From NCBI GenBank assembly GCA_030581615.1, contig JAKTTT010000064.1, forward strand, positions 1 through 64,000: a stretch of 64,000 bases of DNA, read 5' to 3'. The DNA is from Alloascoidea africana (Eukaryota; Ascomycota; Alloascoideomycetes; Alloascoideales; Alloascoideaceae). The position numbers and the translations under genes were made by a program. The notes under the pieces were generated by a model that did no database searches, was not told the DNA's origin, and saw only the letters and a program-made list of their open reading frames with translations. This document shows positions 31,738-43,379 of this stretch, in pieces; the stretch's first letter is position 1; every line of letters begins with the position of its first letter.

Positions 31738-33117
31738 TTACCATCTCATCAATGCCATTTCATTTCGGAGTCTATTGTAATCAAGCAATCCTTCGACGGA
31801 TCCATAAGCAGCGATGGCAATATCACGATCCCACAAGTTATCCTGGGCCCATGCTGTAACTGCATCTACAGTAACCTCATCAATATTCTTGATAATTTCA
31901 GATGCAGATGGACGTCTACCACTGGTACTAATCTTGGAACCGATATCTGAAGCAACGGCAAGGTTTGAGGTGAATCCAGAAAGGATTGCGGTTTTCAGTA
32001 ATGCTTTTGCACGGGCAACATCAGTTTTGGAAACTGAGGTTGAAAGTTTGTTCCATTCTTTCAAAGTGAAATGTGCAAGGTCATCGAGTCTATCGACTTG
32101 AGAAGATTCGAGATAAATTCCCCAAAGTCCTGCATCACTATAAGAAGCCGAGAAATGTCTATAATTGTCGGCAAGATGATGATCAGAGACAAGTTGACTC
32201 AATGGAGAACTCAAGAGTCTGGCATTGGGGAGAGAAGCATCATAAGCGCCCAACACAGATTTTGCAACGAGAGCGGTATAATAATCCTTGGAACTCAAAG
32301 ATGTACCATTCACAGCAATCGAGATAAAGGCACTGGGGATTGTATCATCACGAAGACGAACCTCTGCGCCCAAAAAGTTTGGCTTTTCAACAGCACTAAG
32401 GGAACCATTTGTCAAGGAGCTCAACTCCTTCTCGGCCAACTCGACCAGGGCATCGTGTTCAACGGCACCGGCACCCACCAGAACTGTGTTTTCAGCGACA
32501 AAGTTTTTGGCGTAAAATCTGTCAATATCCATTTTTTCAATGGATTCAATAACCTCTTTCTCACCAAGAATTGGCAATCCAAGAGAGGACCCGGGGAAAG
32601 CAACGGCATGCAAATGTTGGATGGTCAAGTATTCTGGATCAATTTCAGCAGCCTCTGCACGGGCAGCAGCCTTTTGTCTTTCAATTTTGATCTCATTATC
32701 TTTAAATTCGGGGTCTCTATAGGTTTGGGCAAGCAAAGCGGTGGCATCCAAGATCTTCTCCTTTGTAGCCTGAGTATAAAAAGCGGTTGTTTCCTTTTGA
32801 GTAAAAGATCCAAATTGAGCACCTAAAGCTTCAGCTTCATTTTCAAATTGTCCTGCACTTTTAGCAGAATTACTCTTGTAAAAAACACGTTCCAAAACAC
32901 TGCTAACACCGTTGTTATACTTGTTTTCAGCACGGACACCTGCTTTAGACCAAAGACCAACAGTTGCGGTTTCTGCTAGTGGGTTTGTCTCCGTTGCAAT
33001 TGTTAAACCGTTGGAAAGGGTTGTTGTCTGAGTCTTGATAGCACCAGAACTTGTGGTCAAGGAACGACGAGACAAAAGAGAACGAACTGTTTTAACAGAC
33101 TGGTTACGAAGCATCAT
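31738..33117 (-). CDS. COR1: Core protein 1 of the cytochrome bc1 complex
   Basis: Cor1 is a matrix-facing structural subunit of respiratory complex III, related to the M16 processing peptidases. The 459-residue protein starts at the double ATG (33117) with a basic presequence (MMLRNQSVKTVRSLLSRRSL). The frame is open to 33183, but without an ATG. The catalytic HxxEH of the processing peptidase is replaced (YNNGVSSVLERVF), which identifies Cor1 rather than beta-MPP. Segments such as FLGAEVRLRDDTIPSAFISI, DNYRHFSASYSDAGLWG and LLDYNRLRNEMALMRW match baker's yeast Cor1, including its C-terminus. Confidence 0.95.
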   Translation of the reverse strand: MMLRNQSVKTVRSLLSRRSLTTSSGAIKTQTTTLSNGLTIATETNPLAETATVGLWSKAGVRAENKYNNGVSSVLERVFYKSNSAKSAGQFENEAEALGAQFGSFTQKETTAFYTQATKEKILDATALLAQTYRDPEFKDNEIKIERQKAAARAEAAEIDPEYLTIQHLHAVAFPGSSLGLPILGEKEVIESIEKMDIDRFYAKNFVAENTVLVGAGAVEHDALVELAEKELSSLTNGSLSAVEKPNFLGAEVRLRDDTIPSAFISIAVNGTSLSSKDYYTALVAKSVLGAYDASLPNARLLSSPLSQLVSDHHLADNYRHFSASYSDAGLWGIYLESSQVDRLDDLAHFTLKEWNKLSTSVSKTDVARAKALLKTAILSGFTSNLAVASDIGSKISTSGRRPSASEIIKNIDEVTVDAVTAWAQDNLWDRDIAIAAYGSVEGLLDYNRLRNEMALMRW

Positions 33118-34453
33118 CGGGGCAAAGGTTATGTGGGCGGGAGAAGGATGAGGAGGTTTTGAAGTGATTCCAAAAAAGGACAAACGAAGAAAAGAAAAAG
33201 AGTTTCTCTTTGCTCTTCAAAAACTGATGCTTTTCTTAACTAGAAAAGAGATTTGGAGAAATGAAGAAATGGCGACACCAATGAAGAGTGAGAAAGCCGG
33301 GATCAGCCAATCACAGGCAAGCAAATCTAATCCTGTTTTTGTGAGTGTGGTGGTCACGTGGAAAATCCAAGTACTAAAGTTTCTTTTCTTCTTCTTCTGA
33401 GTGAATATGAAAAATGTTTAAAGACACTGGAAAAATCGTCATATTATACAGCCCATAATTTTTTTTTTGTTTAAAAAAAAACATTAAACAGATAGACAAT
33501 AGTGATGATTGGAGAAGTCAAATCTCTCTCCACTGCGTAAAAGCGTAAAAGTAAAAGTGAAAGTATCAAAAGCAAAGTAGATCATATATAATAAGCTTCA
33601 TTTTTTTTCCCCCCCTTCTCTCTCTCTTCAGAATAATCTTTCTCGGTTTTTATCTCGGTCTTTAGAATATGTTTTGTTTGTTTGTTTGGTTCAGCTACAA
33701 CGTAATAAAAAGATACAGAGAGAACCAAAAGAAGAAGGAAAAAAAAGCAATAAAAAGAGTGAAAGTTTGATTGTCATAATGGGACAGACAAGGCATAATA
33801 ATAATAATAATAAAAAAAGCGAGAGATAGGAAGAGTAAAGATTAGAAAAAGTAGGAGATAATGATGAATTCACGAAAAAAAAAATACCATGGTCATAATA
33901 GTAACACTTTCAAATGGGGTTAGATTGTTGTGGATTAAGAGTCATTTCCAAAAACGATTTGGTTTGGGAAAACTTGAGGATATATCGTAGAGATGATAAG
34001 CAATCACACAAGGAAAAAAAATATATATAATAATAAAAATTCAAAAAGCAAGTTGAGCGCGAACTGGACCAAAATAAAATAGTGATGGAAACAATCCAGT
34101 CCAGTCCAGTCCACTCCAGTCCGACTGATAAGATTTCTTTTTTTTTTGTTGGTTGAGGTCAAACTAAAGTCACAAATAAAAGCACACTTTAGAAAGCATA
34201 ACATTATTGAAATTGATGTCCACGAACAAAAGCCAGAAAATCAATAAAGCTAAAGAGACAAAAACAAAAAAAAAAAAAAACCAAGAAAACAAAAAAGCTT
34301 TGGGGGAATAAAATGGGGGTCCAAAGACCCATAAAAAGTCCATCACTATCATCATCATCCACTTTCAAAATAATATGATAAAATTCGTAGCTGATCAATA
34401 AAAAGAGCAATAAACAGCATGCTCTTGGTGTTATTGTTGTGGTTTTTTTTGGC
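33118..34453. other. Intergenic, 1.3 kb
   Basis: Between COR1 (start side) and the BED gene (3' side). A- and T-rich with an AATAAT repeat near 33797-33812 and a CCAGT-type repeat near 34093-34122. No gene is seen. Confidence 0.5.
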
Positions 34454-34751
34454 TCATTCTGAAACTCCAAGTCTGTCTTCAGGTCGTAATCCATGTTTCT
34501 TAATCAAATGACGGCTTAATTTCCGTGTACTCCCAGTTTTATCCTTTGACATTGAAGCACCACATAAAGTTCCATCTTCTTTAGAAGCTTTACAAAAAAC
34601 TTTTGAGGAATCGCCTGGATGATCTTCAAAATAACGCCAGACCCAACTATACCTATTCGGATGGGACATTTGTGCCGTGTACATCTGTCGTTGGATTTGA
34701 ATCTGAGGTGACCTCAGCTGCTGTTGTTGCTGTTGTTGTTGCTGTTGCTGT

Positions 34752-34783
<32 letters not shown>

Positions 34784-36712
34784 TTTTGGTTGTTGTTGCT
34801 GCTGGGGAGGAGGAAGGGCATGTGGTAGCTGGTGCTGATGCTGATGCTGATGCTGATGCTGGCGATGATTCTGGGCCAGACTCAGTTGGTGCTGCGGTGG
34901 TAAGATCTGGGACGGGTCTTGATAAGCAATATAGCCCCGTGGGGTCGAGTACATGGAGGAGGACGGGGGTTGGCCCAAATCCGGGGCGAGATGGTGATGA
35001 TGGGACCGCACAGGGTCGCTGGCATCGACTCCACCGTTCAGTAGACGGTTGAGTCCCGGTGGCTGGGTCTGGGGAGGCTGGATCTGATATGCTGCTATGG
35101 GGAAGGGGCTGCTACTCAGCACGTCTGGTTGGATCGGGCTTGCAAACAGGTTCGAGGCATCCGTATGAGGGTTCTCAGTGGTGTTTGTATTTGCATCGTC
35201 CGTGTCTCCTGGAGGACCAGGGGCATTGGGCCCGGGGCCGGACCCACCAGGTCCAGGTCCAGAAGCAGCAGCAGCAGCATAAAGACCAGCGGTCAAGAGA
35301 TCGGTTGAGGTGGAGGATGATGAGATCGAGGACGATGTTGTTGGTGAATGCTGCGCACCCGAGGGATCAATGGGTCCAAAGATCTTGTGAACATTGTTCA
35401 AATGGCGAATAAAGTTTTTTGTACTTTTACTCTGGTCATAAGACATGAGAGCATCACATACATCGCCATTGTTGGAAGCACTTGGAGCAACACACCGAAC
35501 GCGGTTTTCATCTTGAGATTTTTGAAAATATTGCCATATCCAACTTCTCTTGCGTTGCTTTTTCGGAGCCGGTTGACCATTTGAGTCTGTGTGGACGGGG
35601 TGATCTTTTCGAATTTTGGATAGAGGAGAGGCTTGTAAGTCAGTAGCAATACCCATTCCAATTCCAATTCCAATTCCATTATCATTAACATTATTATCAT
35701 TTGGATTTGAGCATCCTGTTCCTGAGATTGAAAGAGAGCGACGGGCGGCGGCAGCAGCAGCATTGCCTTTGCCCTTTGAAGTACCAAACACAATTTCATG
35801 ATTAACGTATCTTGCAGGGATGGAACCATCTCTTGCAAAAGTTTCACCGCAGGCACGGCATCGTAATAAGGAAGGGTTTTTAAAGTATTCTTCGAAAACG
35901 ACCCATATCCAGGTTGAATGGCCAATTTCAGAAATCTTGAACTTGTGTACGTTTTCCAAATGGTTTGATAGTTTGAGTAGAGCACCTTCACCTGTGGGGA
36001 GGTTGCCAAACTTGCGGTTATCCTCGACTAGGGCATTACAAATGACTTTGAACGGGTCATCTGGATCTGGTGTGAAATAGTTCCAGACCCAGCTGCGGCG
36101 GTAGGAGGAAGGAGTCGTGTCGACGTTTGAGATTGGGTCCGAGGGGTCTGTTGAAGATATGCTTGAGCTCGTGATAGCACCTAGGCTTGCACCTAGGCTT
36201 GCGCCCAGGGTCGCGTCCGGCGAAGACGAGTCGTGATCGTGATCGTGATCGTGATCACGGTCTCGATCTCGATCTCGATCACGGTCGCCACTCGAGGCTG
36301 CTGCTGCTGCCGCTGCTGCTGCTGACGCGACCGCAGCGCTCGGGGGCTGGTTGTCTGCGAAGATGTGGTGCTTTGTGGCCAGGTGCCGGATTAGGTTTTT
36401 TGTGCTTCGCGACTTGTCGCGTTGCAAGACTCTACCACAGGGCCCGCGGTGGCGTGCGAGGGCGGATGGTGCAGCTGTCAGCACGGGCACGGCGGTGGTG
36501 GACCTGGCCTTGGGCTTCTGTCTGGGCTGTCTGGGCTGCCTAGGCTGCCTAGGCTGCTTCTGGTGGTGAGGCAGGGCGTGGAGGCGCGGGACGGAGGAGT
36601 TGCGGGCGTGGAGGGCGTGATGGGCCTGGGAGGTGGCGGGCACGGCACCACCAGGCGCGGGAGCAGGGCTCTGGAAGAGCACTTGGTCGTCCATGTTCAC
36701 GGGCACAGACAT
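34454..36712 (-). CDS. Multi-BED zinc finger protein, probable DNA-binding regulator
   Basis: 752 residues, ATG at 36712. BED-type fingers have an aromatic block, a Cys pair and a C-terminal His pair, and bind DNA in transposases and regulators. Here the aromatic block recurs as SWVWNYF (about 207), STWIWVVFEEYF (266), SWIWQYF (390) and YSWVWRYF (687), each followed by Cys residues and RHLxxxH or similar. At residues 92-116 only the second half of a finger is present (CGRVLQRDKSRSTKNLIRHL, then ATKH). Between fingers lie low-complexity stretches: poly-Ala, DR/DH dipeptides (143-161), GI repeats and a long poly-Gln near residues 650-675. KKQRKR (384-389) may be a nuclear signal. No transposase catalytic domain is visible. 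Its target and function are unknown. Confidence 0.85.
34719..34805 (+). repeat. CTG/TTG tract encoding poly-glutamine
   Basis: Imperfect CTG/TTG triplets on the plus strand. On the coding (minus) strand they read as CAG/CAA and give about 23 consecutive Gln in the BED protein. Length variation between strains would be expected. Confidence 0.85.
36228..36292 (+). repeat. GATCGT/GATCTC hexamer repeat in the BED gene
   Basis: Two runs of 6-base units that encode alternating Asp-His and Asp-Arg dipeptides in the BED zinc finger protein. Confidence 0.8.
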
Positions 36713-36836
36713 ACACGGACACGCCGGCTGGGAGGCTAAGGACTGGGAGTCAGGCTTGGAGCTTGAAGCTTGGGCTGGTCGGTGCTGGCTGCTCTGGCTG
36801 CTCTGCTGCTCGCTGTGGAGGTGAGTGTCTCCAGAA

Positions 36837-36850
36837 ACACCCGTGCGCCC
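36837..36850 (+). promoter_or_regulatory. ACACCCGTGCGCCC element, Rap1-like
   Basis: Lies about 125 bases before the BED gene ATG, in a GC-rich island. It matches the element upstream of TIM50 (61455-61468) except for one base. Confidence 0.4.
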
Positions 36851-36919
36851 GGGTGCCCGGTGCCCGGGCGCCGGGACAGCGCACCCGACGGCTAGCCCCG
36901 GATCGCGAGCCCCGGATCG

Positions 36920-38965
36920 CTAGCCCCGGTGGCGGCCCAGCTGGCGGGACAGGGACCGGGACAGAGACCGGGTCGCCTGTTCCGCGCTGCTTGCCCGGCG
37001 GGTGCTGCGCTGGCGCCTCGGGGCCGCGAACATGTCGATTTCCAGCCGTCGCAGCGCTGGCGGCAGCCGGCGACAGAGCCCAGGCAGCGAGCCGTGGCTG
37101 GAGATGAGATACTGGCTAGGAGTGGTTGTCCGTGCTGGTGCTGGTGCTGGTGCTGGCGCTGGCGCTGGTGGCAGGCTCCTGGTCCGCTTGAGAGAGCCCG
37201 TGTGCAAGAAAATCACCTCTGCAATGTCCTTCCGCTTCTTCGTTCTGGCGAGACTCGCGGTTGCGGGACTGATCCGGCTCAGACCGTCCGAAGAAGACGA
37301 AGACGAAGACGAAGAAAGCTGGGCCTCCATGCTCGATCGTAAGCTGCTGCTCGTGCTGGTACTGGTACTGGTACTGGTACTGGTACTAGTACCAGTACTA
37401 ATGCTCGATCCATTCGTCCTCTTGCCAATGGTCCCGCGGCACTGCTCCGATCCACAATAACACGGCTGGGGGTCTGCTCCTTCGAACCAGTCGAAATTGT
37501 AATCGTACGTAATCTCTTGTCCGATCTCAACTCCCTGGCTGCCTGCGAAAAGCCCTATTCGCGGTTCATCGTTCACATACCATTTTTGCATCTCCGCGTT
37601 GGGATTGCACGAATGATTCACAAATCGTGCAACTGACCCTCTCATACCGCTATCGATAACATACCCTTTATCAAAGCTAAGAAAGTAGTAATTCTTAAAA
37701 CCCCCCCCAAAAAAAATTCGGTGTTAGTATCATTTCAAAACAAAATCGCCGACCAATTCCTCATAGTCCTACTTTAACATCTGCATATTTCCCCCGTAAT
37801 CTCTTTTCAATCTCATCTTGTGAAATAACATCTCCTGTATACTCAACAATAAGCTCTCCAGGAGCATACGACCGGATGGACCGTAATCCGTATCCCCGAT
37901 CCCCGGTCCACACAACCTCATAACCGCTCGCAAACAATTTACCTGCGGAATGTCCCTTTGCCAACATTTGAAACGGTCGATTCCCACAATTTGTAGACCC
38001 CATTGGACACGTATCTTCATCGCATTCATATTGAAGCATTCTAATATCATTTGGCTTTGGTTAATCCAGATCCAGATCCACCCACCATCTTTATTGTTTC
38101 ATACCTGTTCAAACACTCCTCATCACATCCATCAACACAATTACACATTGGTCGGTCGTTCTTGTTGACTTTGGGAAAATGCGATGTAAGCCAAATATCT
38201 ATCCCCCATGTTAGAACTGAAAACCTAAAAAAAGAAAATGATATATCCCTTACTCTTTTTAAGTGACCTCCATTTTAAAACTTTCCTTTCCCCATTGCTA
38301 GGACAATATATATTCCAAGGTAATCGGAAAGGTTTGGGTCTATCCACAAATGACTGATCCAAAGGTAATGGGAACTTGAAATGTGTTTCCATTCCACCAT
38401 TCTTTCGTAAAGTATTGGATCCTGAATAAAATCCTGCCAATATAAACACTTTTCTAGGCTTTTCCTCCAATTTCGTGTCAACTCTAGAATCGCTTTCATC
38501 TTTATTATCTTCTTCCTCCGCTTCCTCCGCCACTGATATTCTTCTCAATTCCCCATGGTTCGACCAATCATACTCTTTCGAAACAGAAACAACTAGTTTT
38601 TGTAAACTCTGTCCATTTTTCTCATTCTTGGGTATACCCGCATACTTGAAAAAATCATGGATTTCGGATGCACAATGTTGCGCGGTATACTTGCGCAAAA
38701 CCCGTGGCCTATTCTTAATCTCTGGAATAGGCGTGGATCCTGGTAAATGCCACTCTGGGCTATTTGCTTTTCTTCTCCTGCTCTTGAGTAAATCAGATGA
38801 AGAATGTCGACGTGTAGACCCAGAGTTACTACTACTTTTGGTATTGGTACCAGTACCAGTACTGGTAGTGGAACGGGAATGAGAAACGCGTTTGTTTCTC
38901 ACAGCTTTTGAACCTCCCCGCTGGGCCTCGACTCCACCAACCGTGTGACGACGCCTCGATGGCAT
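36920..38965 (-). CDS. ASH1-type SET-domain histone methyltransferase, four exons
   Basis: Family members methylate histone H3, mostly at lysine 36. Exons: 38965-38254, 38198-38105, 38040-37773 and 37693-36920, total 615 residues; all joins keep frame and have CTAAC-type branch points in at least two introns. A Ser/Arg-rich N-terminus leads to an AWS-type Cys cluster (MCNCVDGCDEECLNR, then YECDEDTCPMGSTNCGNRPF, about residues 255-300). The SET domain follows: GYGLRSIRSYAPGELIVEY, RFVNHSCNPNAEMQKWYVND and EITYDYNFDW. The post-SET CYCGSEQCRG is intact. EMQKW after NHSCxPN is typical of ASH1 and separates it from Set1. The Ser/Thr- and Ala/Pro-repeat tail is low complexity. The start at 38965 is the first ATG of the frame. 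Baker's yeast has Set2 but no ASH1-type enzyme. Confidence 0.88.
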
Positions 38966-41615
38966 TGATAAAATATCACACGTAAACAATAAAAAAGCTT
39001 TAGATTAAAGGGGTTGCGAAACCGGAGCTGAGTCGGAGATGTCTAAGTTGGTGTTTTCTGTGGAGAAAAAAAATGGCCGCTAACCAAAAAAGAAAAACAA
39101 ATAAAATAAAAACAGAGAGGGAACGAAAAAAAATGGGAAAAAAAGCCAAACTGCAAAAAAACGCATTTCTTCCTAATCCGGTAACCAGCAGGTCAATCTT
39201 GCAAACACCACGAATTTCGAAAAAAAACAAAAAAACACAAGTTTAAAAGATTTTTTGGCGAATTGATAAGAAAAAAGTAGATATTGATTATTCCCTGGTC
39301 CATGTTTCAAAATCGAAAACATGGTAACCAACAACTGGTCCGAAAGCTGGAAGAGGGCCAGTTGTTAAAGCTTGATCGGGGGTCGACTGTATTTGCAAAT
39401 TTCAAATTTGTGTTTATAATAAAAAGAAGAAAGTATATATATTGCCAAAATAACTAAACCAATCGATTTATTTTGAAATATGAATTAAAGAGTGATGGTA
39501 CATAATCCTTTTGGCCTATGGTCTAGGTTTTGAAGCGAAAAGAGGAAAAGGAAAAGGAAAAGGAAAAATTTGTCATGTCAGTTTACAATTTAATCAGTTC
39601 AGATCATAGATCTATGTCTCTCAGACGGAAGAAACAAGATAACATTAATTATAGTATGGAAGAAAAAAAAGGGTTATGAATCACATGTATTTCTCCATTA
39701 CGTCTCTCTCTCTCTTCATATCCATGTTCTTGTAATCATTGACTCGTCATTCCTATGTATATGGACATCTCCAATAAACGAAATAAAAAACAGATTGTAA
39801 AAATCTTCCTTTTTTCTTTTGGTATAAACTTTTTTAAAATAGTTAACTAAAATACATGTTATAATCTGAACTGTCTGTTTCTCCTTTTGGAAATCACAAT
39901 GTCTAATCCCCTTGGTACCAAATACTAACTTTTAGCCCTTACACTTACTACTACATATAACTATGTTTGTTTTATTTTACCCAAATTCTGTCGAAAAAGA
40001 GCCTTTATAGATGTTTCTAATTCGCCATATTCGTTTTATCTATTTCCGCTCAAAGTCTTAAGACCCGCCATCATCTCCCTACAATCAATCGATCGATCAA
40101 TCGATCAATTAAGAAAATAAGAAGAAAAAATGTAGATCTGTTTATGTTGATCATAGACTGTCTGCTTTTCCATCTCATCTTAGGAAAACGCGTAGACTTG
40201 CACGATTCTAATCGCGCTCACTTGCTATACATATTCTCACCCAAACCCAGCTTTTTTTTTTGGTCCCCCTTCCGTGTTCCGTTCATTCATTCTTCTCCTT
40301 CCTGTTTAGTCCCGCACCGCATATACTCAAAGATCGAGATTGTTCCTTTCCCAAAGGCAAGGGCACAAATCCCACCTACTCAAAAACAAAACTGATCTTA
40401 TCTTATGCATTTAAAAAAAAAATCAATTGAATTGAATTGATGGGGTTTCTGTGTCTGGTTCGCGCGTATCTACTGCTTTTTAAGCTTTTGCGTTACGTCA
40501 TTCCTCAACGTCTGTGGACTAATGCGGACATCATCTTTATCAAAACGTGTCCTTGTCCTGTTACATTTTAGCAAAAGTCAAAAAAGAAAAAAAAAATAGG
40601 ACGGTTTCCCGAATTGGTAAGTTTCAAGTTTAGAAACGTATGAGCATAGGAAACTTTGTAGATTTTCTCCCCACTAGCCTGTTCCGGTTTCTGTTCCTGA
40701 GCCAAGTTTAAGATTTGACTAACTAACTAGTTTCAAACGTTTCAAGAAAAACTTGTTCAATCTATCCTGTAGAATGTATATCACAATTAAAAGGGGCCAA
40801 AAAGACCAAAACAAAAAAAATTAACAAAGATGTAGAACTACTGGGCAAGATATACACTTGCTTGTTTATAAATGTAGGACTAAAATAAAAATGGAAGGAG
40901 GAGGCACGACCCAAAAAAAAAAAAAAAATGTTCTATAGAACAGTGAGTACTTAAAAAAAGGAGGCTAGTAGCGATAAAGCACAAATCACAAAAAAAAATA
41001 AGATAAAGATAAACAGGGGGGTAAGGGGAAACAAATAACAGTTACAAAATCAAAAGACAAAGTCCAGAGATTGATCGATCTGGAAACCTCATCTCAAACA
41101 TCCAACAAAAATAAATAAAAAAAATAAAAATCTCAATTGGTTGCGGGGGGGCATCAAAAACGTCTTTTGAATCGTCATTCTTGTTTTGTTTATTGGACCC
41201 ATCACTGCATTCACCAGTTGGCGTTTGTTTGTGTTGGTGATGTCGACAGATTGATAGATCTCTTGTAAATAATTAAGAAGATGCAAACAAGAAAAGAAAG
41301 AAACATGAGTAAATGAAAGAAGAAGAAAAAAAATACAGATAATGATTACAAGTCATTAACATTTTGGGGTGGGGAATAAATTGACCTTCCCCTTTGATTT
41401 TGGTTTGTTCTGCTCTTCTGTTTCTGTTATATGCAAATGCTCTGTTTTTTTTTTTTGGTTTAATTTCTTTTTTTTTTTTTTCTTTGGGTTGTTTTTGGTT
41501 TTAGCCTTCAATGACAAGAATGGCATTTTCAATATCTATCACCATATTGCCCATTCTTGTCATGGCTACACCATACTCATACTCCCTTTAATAACCATTT
41601 TCTTTTCAAGCTCAA
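38966..41615. other. Intergenic, 2.65 kb, no gene seen
   Basis: Between the SET gene start and the ANP1 3' end. AT-rich with A and T homopolymers, an AAAAGG repeat near 39544-39566 and an ATCG/ATCA repeat near 40083-40109. No tRNA-like structure or long frame was recognised. Confidence 0.5.
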
Positions 41616-42950
41616 CTAACTTCCCGCTGGAGGATTGGGGAAATCGGGGAAATCGTCTTGTCCTGACCAATCGAGCAATTTTTTGGATGAAAACCGCGTT
41701 CTATCAGCACCTTTAACATATTTTGATTTTTCAAAACTCCAATCATCTTGAACATCTTCAAAACCTTTCCCCCAAGAGGTTTCGTATTCCAATCGCTCTT
41801 TCTCCTCTTGAATTTTTCTCGCCTCTTCTTCCGCCATCCATGCCATATGTTTCAAATCATCGGATGATGGTTCATAGATATGCCAGATTGTATAGTGTGG
41901 AAGGCCATATACAGAAAACCCCATTCTCTTGCACATTTTGCCAAACGCTTCCGTTTCTGCGTGTTTTTCAAACGAAAACGCAGGAAAATGAGAACCGTGC
42001 CTGAACACTCGGGCTTTTGCCAAAATCGAAACGCCGCCAATACCATCTAGCTCGAACTCTAATTCGGGGTCTCCATAGGGATCTCGAAGATAGGCCAAAT
42101 GGGGCCGCCAAGTGTTGTAATCTGGATATCCTTCGACAATAACCGCATTCTCATCGAGCGAATCGGCCAGCTCGCGCCCACCATCGCTTTCCTGCCACGA
42201 ATTCAAATCGTAAGGTTGCTGGTTCCCTAGCCAGTCTGGCAACGGCCGCCAGACATTGGGCACTATCACATCCTTGTCATGGTGCATCAGATCCTCCAAG
42301 ATAGTTCGAGGAACAGTCTCCACGTCCGCATCTCGCCAGTAGACCCACGAGTGGTCTGGCCGAACAGCAACCGTCCACAGCCAGTTTCGTGCCCGTGCCA
42401 TCAACTTCCGTCGTGGGCCCTGTGCTTCAAACCCGTGTCTATCGGAAAAAGATTGGCCAACAAGCGCCCCAAAATCTTTCTCGTAAATCTCAATGTTGCC
42501 AAAAGTTTGTGACTTTTCAGGGTCTGCCTGCACCTCGCGAAGAAGATTTAACAACACGCCTATCGTATCATCCTTTGAATCCGACACCAGAAAGGCCAGG
42601 TCGATGAGATTATGGGGGTATGTTAAATTTTGGAGATGCCCGACAAACATTGGTAAATGTGATGCAGCATCTCTAAGGGGAACGCAAAAGAGAATTCGGT
42701 CATTCTGTGCCCATCCATTCTCATGACCCTTGGACTCGTCCAAATCGTAGAAAGTCACGTCCAGACTAGGTTCAAAAGCCGGTTCATAGAACGATATTCC
42801 TTGTGAAGATGTCTGATGCAAATAGAGGCCACCGGAAGCAAACAGAAACAATATAACCAGCACGATTGAGATGATGTGTATTCTGGGTCTTGTTAGCCGA
42901 ACTTTACTTCGACCAGTAGTTGCAGAAGCGATAGGTATCTCTTTTTGCAT
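41616..42950 (-). CDS. ANP1: Anp1-type mannan polymerase subunit of the Golgi
   Basis: Anp1 is part of the M-Pol II complex, which extends the alpha-1,6 mannan backbone of cell-wall N-glycans in the cis-Golgi. The 444-residue protein is a type II membrane protein with a short basic cytosolic tail and one membrane segment (about residues 25-45, IHIISIVLVILFLFASGG). The catalytic DxD motif lies in SWVYWRDADVE. It is followed by LEDLMHHDKDVIVPNVWRPL and GGVSILAKARVFRHGSHFPA. Among the three related subunits (Anp1, Mnn9, Van1), the C-terminal DLKHMAWMAEEEARK and GFEDVQDDW segments resemble Anp1 most. The long poly-Gln tail of baker's yeast Anp1 is absent. Confidence 0.9.
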   Translation of the reverse strand: MQKEIPIASATTGRSKVRLTRPRIHIISIVLVILFLFASGGLYLHQTSSQGISFYEPAFEPSLDVTFYDLDESKGHENGWAQNDRILFCVPLRDAASHLPMFVGHLQNLTYPHNLIDLAFLVSDSKDDTIGVLLNLLREVQADPEKSQTFGNIEIYEKDFGALVGQSFSDRHGFEAQGPRRKLMARARNWLWTVAVRPDHSWVYWRDADVETVPRTILEDLMHHDKDVIVPNVWRPLPDWLGNQQPYDLNSWQESDGGRELADSLDENAVIVEGYPDYNTWRPHLAYLRDPYGDPELEFELDGIGGVSILAKARVFRHGSHFPAFSFEKHAETEAFGKMCKRMGFSVYGLPHYTIWHIYEPSSDDLKHMAWMAEEEARKIQEEKERLEYETSWGKGFEDVQDDWSFEKSKYVKGADRTRFSSKKLLDWSGQDDFPDFPNPPAGS

Positions 42951-43379
42951 TCTCCAAAATCGACAAAAAGGTATAAACAGAATGGGGGGAAATTAGGAGA
43001 ATGCAACGACTGAGTACTTTAAGCGGGAGTGAAAGAGGAGTGTTAAAAAAGAGAAAATATAGGTGTGGATGGAATTGAAGCGGTTAGGTGGCAGAGAACA
43101 GGATTCCCGATAGATGTGGACACAATCTTCCGGGAAATTGGTGGTTCTACGGAGAAGACCAGAGAGAGAGAGAGAAGTCAGTTTCTTTTACCCCCAAGAA
43201 ATGATAAGAAAAATAGATTAAAGGTTACTTTGTATCCGCTCGTCATGTCTAATAGCCAGGTCATAATATAAAAAATGAAGCAAACAAACAAAAATTAAAG
43301 AGGAAAATGAAAAAAGGCAAAAGAAGAAGAAAAAAGGTCATAAGTTGTTGGCATCACAGAGTTCTCGTACAAACCCACT
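42951..43379. other. Intergenic between ANP1 and MOH1 3' end
   Basis: Promoter side of ANP1 and 3' end of MOH1, both on the minus strand. No gene is seen. Confidence 0.5.

Noticed and set aside
36929-37460. Two long plus-strand frames opposite the last SET exon
   Set aside because: They are produced by the low-complexity GC-rich tail of the SET gene read backwards (Trp-Cys and Leu-Val repeats).
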